A DNA stretch of 64,000 nt from Pseudozobellia thermophila (GCF_900141855.1 NZ_FQYU01000001.1:1027402-1091401), one strand, 5' to 3'; positions 1-8,938 are shown, numbered from the stretch's first letter. Made by a program: numbers and translations. Notes: a model not told the origin generated them from the letters alone.

Positions 1-1303
1 TCAACCAATCGATGGCGTTGACCATTAGGTTGACGTTGTCGGCCTGTAGCGGTTGCTGGCCGTTGCCGACCGGGAAATCGCCATCGGAAACGACAAAGAT
101 GCGGGATCGCTTGCCGTTGGGGTGGGTTTGCTCCAAGACGCCTGCGACCACTTGGTTGGGGGCGCTGAAGTCGCTATTCGTCCATTCTTTTTGAAGGTTG
201 AAAAACTGGGGTGCGGCAAGGCTTCCCGAGTTCTCCGATGAAAAGGCGAGCGGGGTAAAGGTGGTCAGCGAATCCTTGGCGGTAAACTTCAACGAACTGG
301 CAAACTGCATTACTACCCCATCCAAGCCCTTGGTGCTCGGATGGTCGGCAAACTTGCTGATGATAGGGGCATAGGGAAAGGCGATGTTCGACGTAAAATT
401 AAAGAAGCCCTGACGCTGTTGTACCGATACGGTAGCGCATTGGGCATCGATAACAAAATCCTCGGCTACTTCCAATCCTTTTTCGTCCAGCCATTTTTCC
501 AGCCCGGTACCGAGGGCGCTCCCGTACGAGCTGTTGAGGTCACCGTTTACCCGGTTGAGGGCGATGAAGAGATTGCCGCCGTTTTCCAAAAATGTATCCA
601 ATTGTTTTAAGGTGCCCGCGCTGATGGTGTCCGTGGGGCGTACCAAGGCCAATGTCCTTATATTCTCAGGCGGGGCAACGCTGTCGTTTACGGTGACCGA
701 CTTAAAATTGTACAGTACGTCCAAGGCTGTTTTTACCTGTGCAAGTTCGCCAATGGTGGCCTGTCCGTAGCCTTGTAAAAGCCCCACTTCGGGTTTATCG
801 GTAACCGCTATCTTTTTTATGGAAGACGAGAGGAGGTACTCCAAGGGGGCTCCGGGTTGTACAAAGGGAATGACCTCCTTGCGGTCTTCCAGTTGTAAAA
901 CGGCGCCCAAAAAGGCCTTTTGTTGTTTCATCTGGTCCTTTTCGCGAACGTTGATCATTACCGGGTTAATGCCCGCTTCCATAGCCTCTCGCTCCAAGGA
1001 TTCCTTCTCGTTGGGGTTGATAAAGGTGTAGATGAGATTGTCGTCGGAGTGCCGTGCATACTCGATCAAATATTCCTCAAAATCGTTTTTGGTCTTGGCG
1101 ATATCGGGCGGCAGGTTCTCGGAAAAATAGGCCTTAACGGTAATCGGGTTTTCCAAGGACGCCATAATGTTCTCCGTGGCATCGCTTAAGGTATATTGCT
1201 TGTCTTCGGTGAGGTCCAACCTGAAAAAATATTGCTTTGATACCAAATTGGCGAACACCAAGATTGCGATGATCAAGACAAGGGTTATGTTCGTTTTTTT
1301 CAT
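1..1303 (-). CDS. gldG: Gliding-motility ABC transporter component GldG (3' end beyond window)
   Basis: About 434 residues are visible; the C-terminus lies before position 1. The protein starts with a short basic tip and one N-terminal membrane helix (around residues 6-23), followed by a long extracytoplasmic region read from the sequence (QYFFRLDLTEDKQYTLSDAT and onward). This is the usual pattern of GldG, the auxiliary subunit that works with the GldF permease and GldA ATPase and is needed for gliding in Flavobacterium. The ATG at 1303 lies 15 bases past the gldF stop, so the genes are probably co-transcribed. The family is usually longer than what is visible, so the gene is cut by the window rather than truncated. 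Identification rests on family pattern and on the gldA-gldF context. Confidence 0.9.
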   Translation of the reverse strand, partial: MKKTNITLVLIIAILVFANLVSKQYFFRLDLTEDKQYTLSDATENIMASLENPITVKAYFSENLPPDIAKTKNDFEEYLIEYARHSDDNLIYTFINPNEKESLEREAMEAGINPVMINVREKDQMKQQKAFLGAVLQLEDRKEVIPFVQPGAPLEYLLSSSIKKIAVTDKPEVGLLQGYGQATIGELAQVKTALDVLYNFKSVTVNDSVAPPENIRTLALVRPTDTISAGTLKQLDTFLENGGNLFIALNRVNGDLNSSYGSALGTGLEKWLDEKGLEVAEDFVIDAQCATVSVQQRQGFFNFTSNIAFPYAPIISKFADHPSTKGLDGVVMQFASSLKFTAKDSLTTFTPLAFSSENSGSLAAPQFFNLQKEWTNSDFSAPNQVVAGVLEQTHPNGKRSRIFVVSDGDFPVGNGQQPLQADNVNLMVNAIDWL

Positions 1304-1318
1304 TGGATGTACTAGCGT

Positions 1319-2041
1319 TTAAGAAATATGTCTTTTGGAAAGGGACCATTCCCCGAGGTACAGCCCCAACAGGGTTATAGAAAGAAAATAGACCAGGTCC
1401 TTGGAGTCCAAGACCCCTCTTGAAATGGACTCAAAATGCGATTGAAGGTCCAAGGTGTCGAAGAATTGCCCCAGGCTACCGGTAAAGTTGTGGGCCAAAA
1501 CCCCGAAAATAATATGGAAAAAGAGACCGATGAACAGGGCGGTCATAAAGGCCACAATCTGGTTGGTGGTAATGCTGCTCGCAAAAATACCTATGGCGGT
1601 ATAGGCGGTACTGAGCAACAGTAGGCCCAGGTAACCGCAGATGGTTCCGCCGTTATCCAGATTGCCGATGTTGGAAACTGTAATCACATAGGGTAGGGTG
1701 GCGGCCAGGGCTATACAGACCAATAGTATGGATCCCAGAAACTTGCCAAGGATCACTTGCCTGTCCGATACCGATTTGGTCAAGAGCAGTTCCAAGGTGC
1801 CCGTCTTGCGCTCTTCGGCCAACATTTTCATGGTAATGGCGGGAATAAAGAAGAAGAGGCTCCAAGAGGCAATATTGAAAAAGACCCTAAGGTTGGCCTG
1901 TCCCACCAAAAAAATATCGTTTCCGTAAAGCCAGGTAAAAAAACCGCTGAAGCCTAAGAAAAGAACCAAAATAATATAGGCGATGAGCGAGTCGAAAAAG
2001 GTCGCCAGTTCGCGTTTGGCGATAGTCCATATGGTATGCAT
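1319..2041 (-). CDS. gldF: Gliding-motility ABC transporter permease GldF
   Basis: A 240-residue ABC-2 type permease with about six predicted membrane helices, starting within residues 15-38. It carries the cytoplasmic motif LAEERKTGTLELLLTKSVSD (about residues 74-93), typical of this permease class. In Flavobacterium johnsoniae GldF works with GldA and GldG in an ABC transporter needed for gliding and for membrane localisation of GldA. The start is the ATG at 2041, two bases beyond the end of gldA, which shows tight coupling. The length is normal for the family. The transported substrate is unknown. Confidence 0.93.
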   Translation of the reverse strand: MHTIWTIAKRELATFFDSLIAYIILVLFLGFSGFFTWLYGNDIFLVGQANLRVFFNIASWSLFFFIPAITMKMLAEERKTGTLELLLTKSVSDRQVILGKFLGSILLVCIALAATLPYVITVSNIGNLDNGGTICGYLGLLLLSTAYTAIGIFASSITTNQIVAFMTALFIGLFFHIIFGVLAHNFTGSLGQFFDTLDLQSHFESISRGVLDSKDLVYFLSITLLGLYLGEWSLSKRHIS

Positions 2042-2043
2042 GT

Positions 2044-2973
2044 CTAATTTACCGTTAAGTTTCTAAATATGTCTTCGAGTTTGGTTTCCAAGGGGGTCAG
2101 TTCGGTCAGTACCCATTTTTTGTCCACGCACAGTTTAAAGATGTTCCGTTTAGACGATTGCTGGGCGACGCTCTGTACCTCGAACAGGTTTTCTTCCCGT
2201 TGAACAAGGTCTACGTCCTTGACCGTATTTAAGGCGTTCAAGGCTTTTGCAATGGTTTCGGCCTCGGCGTCCTCTATACGAACCTTCAATACCTCGTTGC
2301 CCTGGGCCTGCTTTCTAAGGGTTTCAGGTGTTCCGTTGGCGACGATGTTGCCCCTGTTGATAATGAGGATGCGGTCGCAGGTGGCTTCCACCTCGGGCAA
2401 GATGTGGGTGCTGAGGATAACGGTCTTCTCCTTGCCCAGGTCGCGGATCAGCTTTCGGATCTCGATGATCTGGTTGGGGTCGAGCCCCGTGGTGGGCTCG
2501 TCCAGGATCAATATTTCCGGGTCGTGGATCATGGCTTGGGCGAGTCCCACCCGCTGGCGATACCCTTTCGATAGTTCCCCGATCTTTTTGTGTTTCTCGC
2601 GGTTGAGTCCGCACAGGCCTATCATCTCCCGGATCCTGCCCTTGATCTTTGCCTTTTCTACCCCTTGCAGGGCGGCGCAGAATTCCAAGTAATCGATGAT
2701 GGGCATATCTAGGTACAAGGGATTGTTTTCCGGCAGGTACCCAATGTGTCGCTTAAAATTGCTCTCGGGGTCGGTTACGCTTTTGCCACCGATTCGTATA
2801 TCTCCTTTTTCGATACCGATATAACCGGTGATCATTTTCATGGTGGTGGATTTTCCCGCTCCGTTGGGACCAAGAAATCCGAGGACTTCCCCCGTTTTAA
2901 CATCAAAGCTGATGTCGTTTACGGCCTTCTGAGGGCCGTAGGTTTTGGTCAGTTTTTCGATTTGTATGTCCAT
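2044..2973 (-). CDS. gldA: Gliding-motility ABC transporter ATP-binding protein GldA
   Basis: A 309-residue ABC ATPase. It has Walker A GPNGAGKST (residues 35-43), signature LSKGYRQR (134-141), Walker B ILILDEP (154-160) and a C-terminal regulatory extension after about residue 225. The variant signature SKGYRQRVGLAQA is typical of GldA. The protein should sit on the cytoplasmic face of a GldF-based transporter. It is the first gene of a gldA-gldF-gldG run with gaps of 2 and 15 bases. In F. johnsoniae gldA is at a separate locus from gldFG, so the linked order here is worth recording. The start is the ATG at 2973, and no Shine-Dalgarno sequence is expected in this phylum. Confidence 0.92.
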   Translation of the reverse strand: MDIQIEKLTKTYGPQKAVNDISFDVKTGEVLGFLGPNGAGKSTTMKMITGYIGIEKGDIRIGGKSVTDPESNFKRHIGYLPENNPLYLDMPIIDYLEFCAALQGVEKAKIKGRIREMIGLCGLNREKHKKIGELSKGYRQRVGLAQAMIHDPEILILDEPTTGLDPNQIIEIRKLIRDLGKEKTVILSTHILPEVEATCDRILIINRGNIVANGTPETLRKQAQGNEVLKVRIEDAEAETIAKALNALNTVKDVDLVQREENLFEVQSVAQQSSKRNIFKLCVDKKWVLTELTPLETKLEDIFRNLTVN

Positions 2974-3035
2974 GCTCGGTATGTGAGGTTTAATTTGATT
3001 GAATATGGGCTAAACCTTGTCGATGTTTTTTGGGG

Positions 3036-3455
3036 TTAGTTGACGGTTGACCTATGGGATGAAAAAGACGGTCCTGGCCACCTTGTGAAACCCTTCGTTT
3101 TGTTGTGTTCTTTGGATAGGCGGATTTTTATTGCTCCATTGTAAAATCGAACGTTATTGATATGGCGACGCCCTTTGTCGGGAAGCCGGATCTGAAAATC
3201 GATGTCTTTTTCACGCCCATTATACAACATGGGCCGGCTGTAATACGCGCAGTTGTTTTTGGGTTTTTTTATTCTTAGGTGGAGTACCCCGTTTTGTACC
3301 CTCGCGGAATGGTTGTGCTTAGTAAGGGAATTGGGCGGGATAAGGATATGTACGCCGGTATTCCCCAATTTCATTTGAAATTTTTGAAATCTTGGCGGCG
3401 GAAAGGAATGAAGTCTTCGATGGTTTTCTTTCTTGGTGGTGTAAAATGATTCCAT
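3036..3455 (-). CDS. Small Hsp20/alpha-crystallin-like protein (putative)
   Basis: A 139-residue basic protein not firmly recognised. Two stretches resemble the alpha-crystallin fold of small heat-shock proteins: HILIPPNSLTKH...ARVQNGVLHLRIKK (residues about 36-63) matches the early strands of that fold, and DFQIRLPDKGRR...VRFYNGAIKIRLSK (about 85-115) matches the late strands, where the family has F-x-LP ... NGVL-x-I-x-LPK. If so, it would be a cytoplasmic ATP-independent holdase, unusually rich in Lys, Arg and Asn. It ends 62 bases before gldA on the same strand and may lead into that operon. The start is the ATG at 3455. A degenerate paralogue or a different beta-sandwich remains possible. 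Confidence 0.55.
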   Translation of the reverse strand: MESFYTTKKENHRRLHSFPPPRFQKFQMKLGNTGVHILIPPNSLTKHNHSARVQNGVLHLRIKKPKNNCAYYSRPMLYNGREKDIDFQIRLPDKGRRHINNVRFYNGAIKIRLSKEHNKTKGFTRWPGPSFSSHRSTVN

Positions 3456-3954
3456 AACTATTTTTTAAATTATACTTTGTGCTAAAAAGTATTCGTCTAA
3501 AGAAACAGAATGATGAAATGATTTTTATAGGGGTTACGGGAAGGGGCTAAACCCCTCGGCCAAGTATCCCTGCAAAGTACGGAGGTACCTTCATCTGTGA
3601 AATTTGAACTCGAAATTGCTGTTTTCCAAAGGGGATGCAACGAGTAAATGATGTATTGGCATCGCTATAAAGGAATTTTGCCCACCTTTTGTGTTATTTG
3701 ATAATAGATTGCCTAAATTTTCTTGAACAGGCAGAACAGAAAACGCGGGCAAAAAATCGTCTTCATGTCTACTAAATGGCATAGTATCGCTATTACAAAT
3801 TCTGAATAAAAATAAAAATTCAAAAAAATACCAAAAGTTAAAAAATGTAAAAAAGGTTCCTGGGCGAAACATATGGGGATTGTAGCCTTGCTTTTTGTCT
3901 TGGTTTTTAAGGTATTGGGCCAATAGGATCCGGGCAGGCCACCGCCATATTTTG
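3456..3954. other. AT-rich non-coding region upstream of the arabinose operon
   Basis: About 500 bases lie between two divergent genes. The part after 3700 is strongly AT-rich. Minus-strand reading frames here (one of 172 residues spanning 3591-4109) have unlikely composition and cross the predicted arabinose promoter, so they are not called. A small hairpin with GGGG at 3543-3546 and CCCC at 3552-3555 is visible. Otherwise nothing specific is seen. Confidence 0.6.
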
Positions 3955-3986
3955 TTTGCTTCTCTGTAAATGTGGGTGTAAATTTG
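3955..3986 (+). promoter_or_regulatory. Predicted promoter of the arabinose operon
   Basis: A TTTG box at 3955-3958 and a TAAATTTG box at 3979-3986 are separated by 20 bases. This matches the Bacteroidota housekeeping promoter (TTTG, 17-23 bases, TAnnTTTG). Transcription would begin near 3992, leaving a leader of about 105 bases before the regulator gene. Confidence 0.65.
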
Positions 3987-4038
3987 AAATAATTTTGCAT
4001 TTTTGATATCTAATATCGCCTTGTTTTGTATTTTTATA

Positions 4039-4055
4039 AGTGTAAATTTCACACT
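4039..4055. promoter_or_regulatory. Palindromic operator candidate of the arabinose regulator
   Basis: The 17-base sequence AGTGTAAATTTCACACT is an almost perfect inverted repeat with arms AGTGT and ACACT. It lies about 50 bases downstream of the predicted start of transcription, where a bound repressor could block elongation. Its left half, GTGTAAATTT, also occurs at 3976-3985 over the promoter's -7 box, so a second half-site may exist there. A Nudix-type AraR controlling arabinose genes from palindromic sites is known in Bacteroides. Assignment of this site is inferred from position and symmetry. Confidence 0.55.
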
Positions 4056-4096
4056 ATTATTTATTTCTTCTATTTTAGCAGAAATTTTGAAACGTT

Positions 4097-4792
4097 TTGC
4101 AAAAGCCATTTCAAATTAATAGGGCCTATAAGGAGGTACAGCAGATAACGGTTGCGGTCGACTGCCTCATTTTTGGTTTCAACCAGGGGAACTTGGAGTT
4201 GTTGCTCGTGCACCGCGGTTTTGAGCCCGAGCGCGATAAGTGGTCGCTCATAGGTGGGTTTGTGGTCAACGACGAAGATCTTGACGATGCCGCCTATCGG
4301 GTCTTAAGGGAGCTTACGGGGCTGGAGGATGTGTATATGGAGCAGGTGCATGCCTTTGGAAAGGCCGATCGCGATCCCTACGAGCGGGTAATTTCCGTTA
4401 CCTACAGCGCCTTGGTCTTAAAGGAAAACTATGACGACGAGTTGGTCAGGAGTTATAAGGCACAATGGTTTCCCATAGATGCACTTCCGCAGTTGATCTT
4501 TGACCACGAAGAGATGGTGGAAGCGGCCATGAGGCGCCTGAGGCGTCGAGTGAAGACCGGTCCCGTTGGGTTTAACCTATTGCCCGAAAAGTTTACCTTG
4601 CCGCAACTCCAAAGGCTATATGAGGCCATTTTGGGCGAGAAGATCGACAAGCGCAACTTTAGAAAAAAACTGAGCGCGATGAATTTTCTGATCCGGTTGG
4701 ATGAAAAGGACAAATCGGAATCGAAGAAAGGGGCCTTTCTCTACCGTTTTGATGAGGAAAAATATAACGATGTAAAGCATTTCAGCATATAA
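4097..4792 (+). CDS. araR: Nudix-fold transcriptional regulator of arabinose use (AraR-like)
   Basis: A 231-residue protein with an N-terminal Nudix fold (about residues 15-150) and a C-terminal winged helix (about 160-225). The Nudix box is broken. G54, E60, R68, E72 and G75 fit the consensus, but the two other glutamates of REUxEExGU are V69 and L73, so hydrolysis is unlikely and the domain probably senses a ligand. This is the design of AraR/NrtR-type regulators; in Bacteroides AraR responds to L-arabinose. It is the first gene of the arabinose cluster, 87 bases before ribulokinase. The start is taken as TTG at 4097, the only usual start codon between an in-frame stop at 4088 and the conserved fold. 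The ligand is inferred from context. Confidence 0.82.
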   Translation: MQKPFQINRAYKEVQQITVAVDCLIFGFNQGNLELLLVHRGFEPERDKWSLIGGFVVNDEDLDDAAYRVLRELTGLEDVYMEQVHAFGKADRDPYERVISVTYSALVLKENYDDELVRSYKAQWFPIDALPQLIFDHEEMVEAAMRRLRRRVKTGPVGFNLLPEKFTLPQLQRLYEAILGEKIDKRNFRKKLSAMNFLIRLDEKDKSESKKGAFLYRFDEEKYNDVKHFSI

Positions 4793-4879
4793 GGACAAAA
4801 TTTTTTCCCTTGGGGGCTGTCGTAACCATCGAAGTGGTAATGGTTCTCCCCATCTTTTAACTAAATATGGAATTTTCGA

Positions 4880-6565
4880 ATGAACACATATAGCTTAGGC
4901 TTGGATTTTGGCTCGGACTCGGTAAGGGCCCTTTTGGTCGATAACGGAACCGGGGAAGAATTGGCAACCGCCGTCCACTATTATACAAGGTGGAAAAAGG
5001 GGATGTATTGCGACGCCTCCAAAAACCGCTTTCGACAACATCCCTTGGATTATATAGAAGGAATCGAGGCCACGATTAAAAACTGTATCGATGCCGTTGG
5101 ACCCGAAATCGCGAAGCGTATAGTTGGCATTGGGGTAGATACTACGGGTTCGACGCCTGTTGCGGTCGATGCGGCCGGTACCCCCTTGGCCCTTTTGGAC
5201 GAATTCAAGGACAATCCCAATGCCATGTTCGTTCTTTGGAAAGACCATACGGCCATTAAAGAGGCCGCAGAGATCAACGCCCTTTGTAAAAAATGGGAAA
5301 TCGATTATACCCGATACGAAGGGGGCATTTATTCCTCCGAATGGTTCTGGTCGAAGATTTTGCATATTTCGCGACAAGATGCAGGGGTGCTGAAGGCGGC
5401 CCATTCGTGGGTGGAGCATTGCGATTGGGTGCCCTTTTTGCTGACCGGGGGCAACGATGTGTCCCAAATGAAAAGGAGCAGGTGTGCCGCGGGCCACAAG
5501 GCCTTGTGGCATAGCGATTTCGGCGGACTCCCTTCCAACGATTTTTTGGTGGCCCTCGACCCTGTTTTAAACGGCTTGCGAGACCGGCTGTACTCAAAAA
5601 CGTTTACCTCCGATGAGCCGGCCGGTACCTTGAGCAAAGAATGGGCCGATCGATTGGGGCTTTCAAATAACGTGGTTGTGGCCGTGGGCGCCTTTGATGC
5701 CCATATGGGGGCCGTGGGCGCCAAGACCGAACCTTTCTTCCTTACTAAGATCATGGGTACCTCTACCTGCGATGTCCTGGTAGCTCCTATGGAAGGAAAG
5801 GAAAAGCTGGTAAAAGGTATATGTGGACAAGTAAACGGCTCCGTTATCCCCGATATGCTGGGCTTGGAAGCGGGTCAGTCCGCTTTTGGCGATATCTATG
5901 CCTGGTATGAAAGATTACTGGCCTGGCCGGTCAAGGAACTTATCGCAACATCGTCGGTTATCGACGGGCCGACCAAAGACCGACTGATCGAGGAAACCAT
6001 GGAGCGACTGATCCCAGAGTTGAGCAATGCCGCCGAAAGGGAGCCTATCGGTGCTTCGGGCGAATTGGCCTTGGATTGGATGAACGGTAGGAGAACCCCG
6101 GATGCCAACCAAAACCTAAAGGGCGTAATAGCCGGTATAAATTTAGGTAGTGATTCCCCAAAGGTCTTCCGCGCCTTGGTCGAAGCATCCTGCTTTGGGG
6201 CGAAAAAGATCGTAGACCGGTTTTTGTCCGAAGGCATTCCCATAAAGGGAGTGATAGCCCTCGGGGGCGTGGCCAAAAAATCGCCGTTTATTATGCAGAT
6301 GATGGCCGATGTGTTGAATATGCCCATAAAAGTAGTGGCCTCTGAACAGGCGTGCGCCCTTGGGGCGGCCATTTTCGGGGCTGTGGCCGCAAACGCCCAC
6401 CAAAGCGTACCCAGTGCCATGGAAAAAATGGGAAGCGCATACGCAACGGTATATGAACCGAACGAGGCCAACGTTGTCGCTTACGATAGGGTTTATGACA
6501 GCTACAACAAATTGTGCGATACTATGGAAACACATATAATGGATCAAGTAAAAAGCAATGGGTAA
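4880..6565 (+). CDS. araB: L-ribulokinase
   Basis: A 561-residue FGGY-family sugar kinase. The N-terminal phosphate-binding segment is GLDFGSDSVRALLVD (residues 7-21), VGIGVDTTGSTPVAV and LWKDHTA mark the substrate lobe, and the C-terminal lobe holds the ATP-site segment GVIALGGVAKKSPF. The length and the LWKDHTA motif point to ribulokinase (AraB) rather than xylulokinase. It phosphorylates L-ribulose to L-ribulose 5-phosphate in the cytoplasm. Its last eight bases overlap the start of araD, a sign of translational coupling. The preceding gap carries an AACCAT/ATGGTT inverted repeat (4824-4845) but no clear promoter, so transcription probably comes from the regulator gene. Confidence 0.95.
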   Translation: MNTYSLGLDFGSDSVRALLVDNGTGEELATAVHYYTRWKKGMYCDASKNRFRQHPLDYIEGIEATIKNCIDAVGPEIAKRIVGIGVDTTGSTPVAVDAAGTPLALLDEFKDNPNAMFVLWKDHTAIKEAAEINALCKKWEIDYTRYEGGIYSSEWFWSKILHISRQDAGVLKAAHSWVEHCDWVPFLLTGGNDVSQMKRSRCAAGHKALWHSDFGGLPSNDFLVALDPVLNGLRDRLYSKTFTSDEPAGTLSKEWADRLGLSNNVVVAVGAFDAHMGAVGAKTEPFFLTKIMGTSTCDVLVAPMEGKEKLVKGICGQVNGSVIPDMLGLEAGQSAFGDIYAWYERLLAWPVKELIATSSVIDGPTKDRLIEETMERLIPELSNAAEREPIGASGELALDWMNGRRTPDANQNLKGVIAGINLGSDSPKVFRALVEASCFGAKKIVDRFLSEGIPIKGVIALGGVAKKSPFIMQMMADVLNMPIKVVASEQACALGAAIFGAVAANAHQSVPSAMEKMGSAYATVYEPNEANVVAYDRVYDSYNKLCDTMETHIMDQVKSNG

Positions 6566-7262
6566 ATACAAAACTTTAAAGGAAGAGGCCTACGAGGCCA
6601 ACATGAGGCTACCGGAGCTGGCCCTGGTCCTTTTTACTTTCGGCAATGCCAGTGCGGTAGACCGCAACGAGGCGGTTTTTGCGATAAAACCCAGCGGGGT
6701 TCCCTATGCCGACCTCAAGGTCGACGATATGGTTATCTGCGATTATAATGCCCAAGTGGTAGAGGGTAAAATGCGGCCTTCGTCAGATACCAAGACCCAT
6801 GCCGTACTGTATAAGGAATGGGGCGAAATCGGGGGAGTGGTCCATACCCATTCGACCTATGCCACAGCTTGGGCCCAGGCCATTAAGGATATTCCCGTTT
6901 TTGGCACTACCCATGCCGATCACCTAACATCCGATATTCCGTGTGCACCACCGATGAAAGACGAATATATCCAAGGCGATTACGAGCATATGACCGGATA
7001 CCAGATCATAGATTGTCTAAGGGAAAAGGGACTTGACCATAACGAGGTGGAAATGGTCTTGGTGGGCAACCACGCACCCTTCACCTGGGGGAAAAGTGTC
7101 GCAAAAGCGGTGTATAACAGTGCGGTCTGCGAAGAAGTTGCCAAAATGGCCTATTTGACCTTGCAGATCGATCCGATGGCCAATACGCTAAAAGAGGCCT
7201 TGAAAAAGAAACACTTTGAACGTAAGCATGGGGGCAACTCCTACTACGGGCAAGAACAATAA
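6558..7262 (+). CDS. araD: L-ribulose-5-phosphate 4-epimerase
   Basis: A 234-residue class II aldolase-fold enzyme that converts L-ribulose 5-phosphate to D-xylulose 5-phosphate, the entry point to the pentose phosphate pathway. Expected zinc ligands are present: H96 and H98 in GGVVHTHSTYATAW, and H172 in LVGNHAPFTWG. D77 lies in the SSDTKTH motif. KPSGVPY (residues 44-50) is the phosphate-binding loop. The length is normal. The ATG at 6558 overlaps the end of araB, and the symporter gene follows after 29 bases. Confidence 0.95.
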   Translation: MGKYKTLKEEAYEANMRLPELALVLFTFGNASAVDRNEAVFAIKPSGVPYADLKVDDMVICDYNAQVVEGKMRPSSDTKTHAVLYKEWGEIGGVVHTHSTYATAWAQAIKDIPVFGTTHADHLTSDIPCAPPMKDEYIQGDYEHMTGYQIIDCLREKGLDHNEVEMVLVGNHAPFTWGKSVAKAVYNSAVCEEVAKMAYLTLQIDPMANTLKEALKKKHFERKHGGNSYYGQEQ

Positions 7263-7291
7263 GCTTCTGAATAACCAACAAAATAATTAGT

Positions 7292-8917
7292 ATGAAAGGA
7301 CTGGATACACTCGACTGGGTAGTTATTGCCCTATATTTTTTGGTCTTGCTCGGCGTGGCCTGGTGGGTGATCAAACAAAAGCAAAAGAATACCGAAGATT
7401 ATTTCCTGGCCGGTAGAAATATCGGTTGGTTTGTGGTCGGGGCCTCGATTTTTGCCTCGAATATCGGGTCGGAGCATGTGGTGGGCCTTGCCGGTAATGG
7501 GGCCGGGGACAAAATGCCCCTGCTTATCTATGAGCTCCACGCATGGTTGGTTTTGATGTTGGGTTGGGTGTTCTTGCCCTTCTATGCCCGTAGTGGCGTC
7601 TTTACCATGCCCGAGTTTCTCGAAAGGCGCTTCGATGCACGCTCTAGATGGGTGTTGTCCATAGTTTCATTGATCGCATATATACTGACCAAGGTTTCGG
7701 TTACGATATATGCCGGAGGGGTAGTGGTATCCGCTTTGTTGGGCATCCCGTTTTGGGTCGGTGCCGTGGCGACGGTCGTGCTTACAGGTGTTTATACGGT
7801 CTTGGGCGGTATGCGCGCCGTGGTCTATACCGAGACCATCCAGGCCATCGTATTGGTCCTTGGGGCCGGAATTCTCACATACCTGGGTTTGGATGCCGTT
7901 GGCGGATGGGGCGAACTGAAAGCAACCGTGGGGGCCGATTACTTTAATATGTGGCGGCCCAATTCAGACCCCGATTACCCGTGGTTGCCCTTGTTCATTA
8001 CCAGTACCGTGGTAGGTATCTGGTATTGGTGTACCGACCAGGTAATTGTACAAAGGGTACTGACGGCTAAAAACATAAAGGAGGGACGAAGGGGAAGCAT
8101 CTTTGGGGCATTGTTGAAATTGATGCCGGTTTTCTTGTTTCTGATTCCGGGGGTCGTGGCCCTAGGGTTGAAAATGCAGGGGAAATTGGATTGGGACAGT
8201 CCCGACGAGGCCTTCCCGGTCTTGATGAGCAATTTGATGCCTTCGGGATTGCGCGGCTTGGTGGCCGCCGGCCTATTGGCCGCTTTAATGAGTTCGTTGG
8301 CCTCGGTCTTCAACTCTTGTTCTACCCTTTTTACATTGGATATTTACAAAAAAATGAGGCCTGAAAAACCCGAGGAAGAATTGGTCAAAACAGGCCGTAT
8401 CGCTACCTTTTTTGTGGTGGGGCTCGGTCTTTTGTGGATTCCTATCATAACTACCTTGTCCGACGGACTGTATGAATACCTTCAAAATGTACAGGCCTAT
8501 ATTTCTCCGCCGATAGCCGCCGTTTTCTTGCTAGGTATTTTCTATAAGCGCATCAATGCCAACGGGGCGATCGCCACCTTGGTCGGCGGTTTTGTTATTG
8601 GGTTTTCCAAACTCACCCTCGAAATTGTAAAATCGAGCTTTGCGGAAGACAGTTTTATGTTCAGGTTGGCCGATATCAATTGGTTGGTCTTTGGGGCCTA
8701 CTTTTTTGCCATGTGCATCGCCATTGCGGTCGTGGTAAGCATGTTTTATCCTGCCCCGTCCCAGGCGCAATTGGCAGGTTTGACCTTTGGTAGCGTATCC
8801 GCGGAACAGAAGGCCCAAAACAAATCGAGTTATAATATTTGGGATATAGTCACATCGGTCATCGTGCTTCTTATTGTGGTCTATATCATGATTTCCTTTA
8901 GTGCCTTAAGTTTATAA
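7292..8917 (+). CDS. Sodium/sugar symporter of the SLC5 (SSS) family, probable arabinose importer
   Basis: A 541-residue polytopic inner-membrane protein with about 14 predicted helices. It has the family start EDYFLAGRNIGWFVVGASIF (residues 31-50) followed by ASNIGSEHVVGLAGNGAG, which resembles the sodium/galactose transporter vSGLT. Further motifs include GGMRAVVYTETIQ in the middle and NSCSTLFTLDIY later on, both typical of the fold. Placement between araD and araA implies that it imports L-arabinose with sodium, in place of an ABC importer. The substrate is inferred from context only. Confidence 0.9.
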   Translation: MKGLDTLDWVVIALYFLVLLGVAWWVIKQKQKNTEDYFLAGRNIGWFVVGASIFASNIGSEHVVGLAGNGAGDKMPLLIYELHAWLVLMLGWVFLPFYARSGVFTMPEFLERRFDARSRWVLSIVSLIAYILTKVSVTIYAGGVVVSALLGIPFWVGAVATVVLTGVYTVLGGMRAVVYTETIQAIVLVLGAGILTYLGLDAVGGWGELKATVGADYFNMWRPNSDPDYPWLPLFITSTVVGIWYWCTDQVIVQRVLTAKNIKEGRRGSIFGALLKLMPVFLFLIPGVVALGLKMQGKLDWDSPDEAFPVLMSNLMPSGLRGLVAAGLLAALMSSLASVFNSCSTLFTLDIYKKMRPEKPEEELVKTGRIATFFVVGLGLLWIPIITTLSDGLYEYLQNVQAYISPPIAAVFLLGIFYKRINANGAIATLVGGFVIGFSKLTLEIVKSSFAEDSFMFRLADINWLVFGAYFFAMCIAIAVVVSMFYPAPSQAQLAGLTFGSVSAEQKAQNKSSYNIWDIVTSVIVLLIVVYIMISFSALSL

Positions 8918-8938
8918 ATTATTCATACAGAAACTATA

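Noticed and set aside
3591-4109. A 172-residue minus-strand reading frame
   Set aside because: It crosses the predicted arabinose promoter and operator, is AT-driven in composition, and resembles no protein family.
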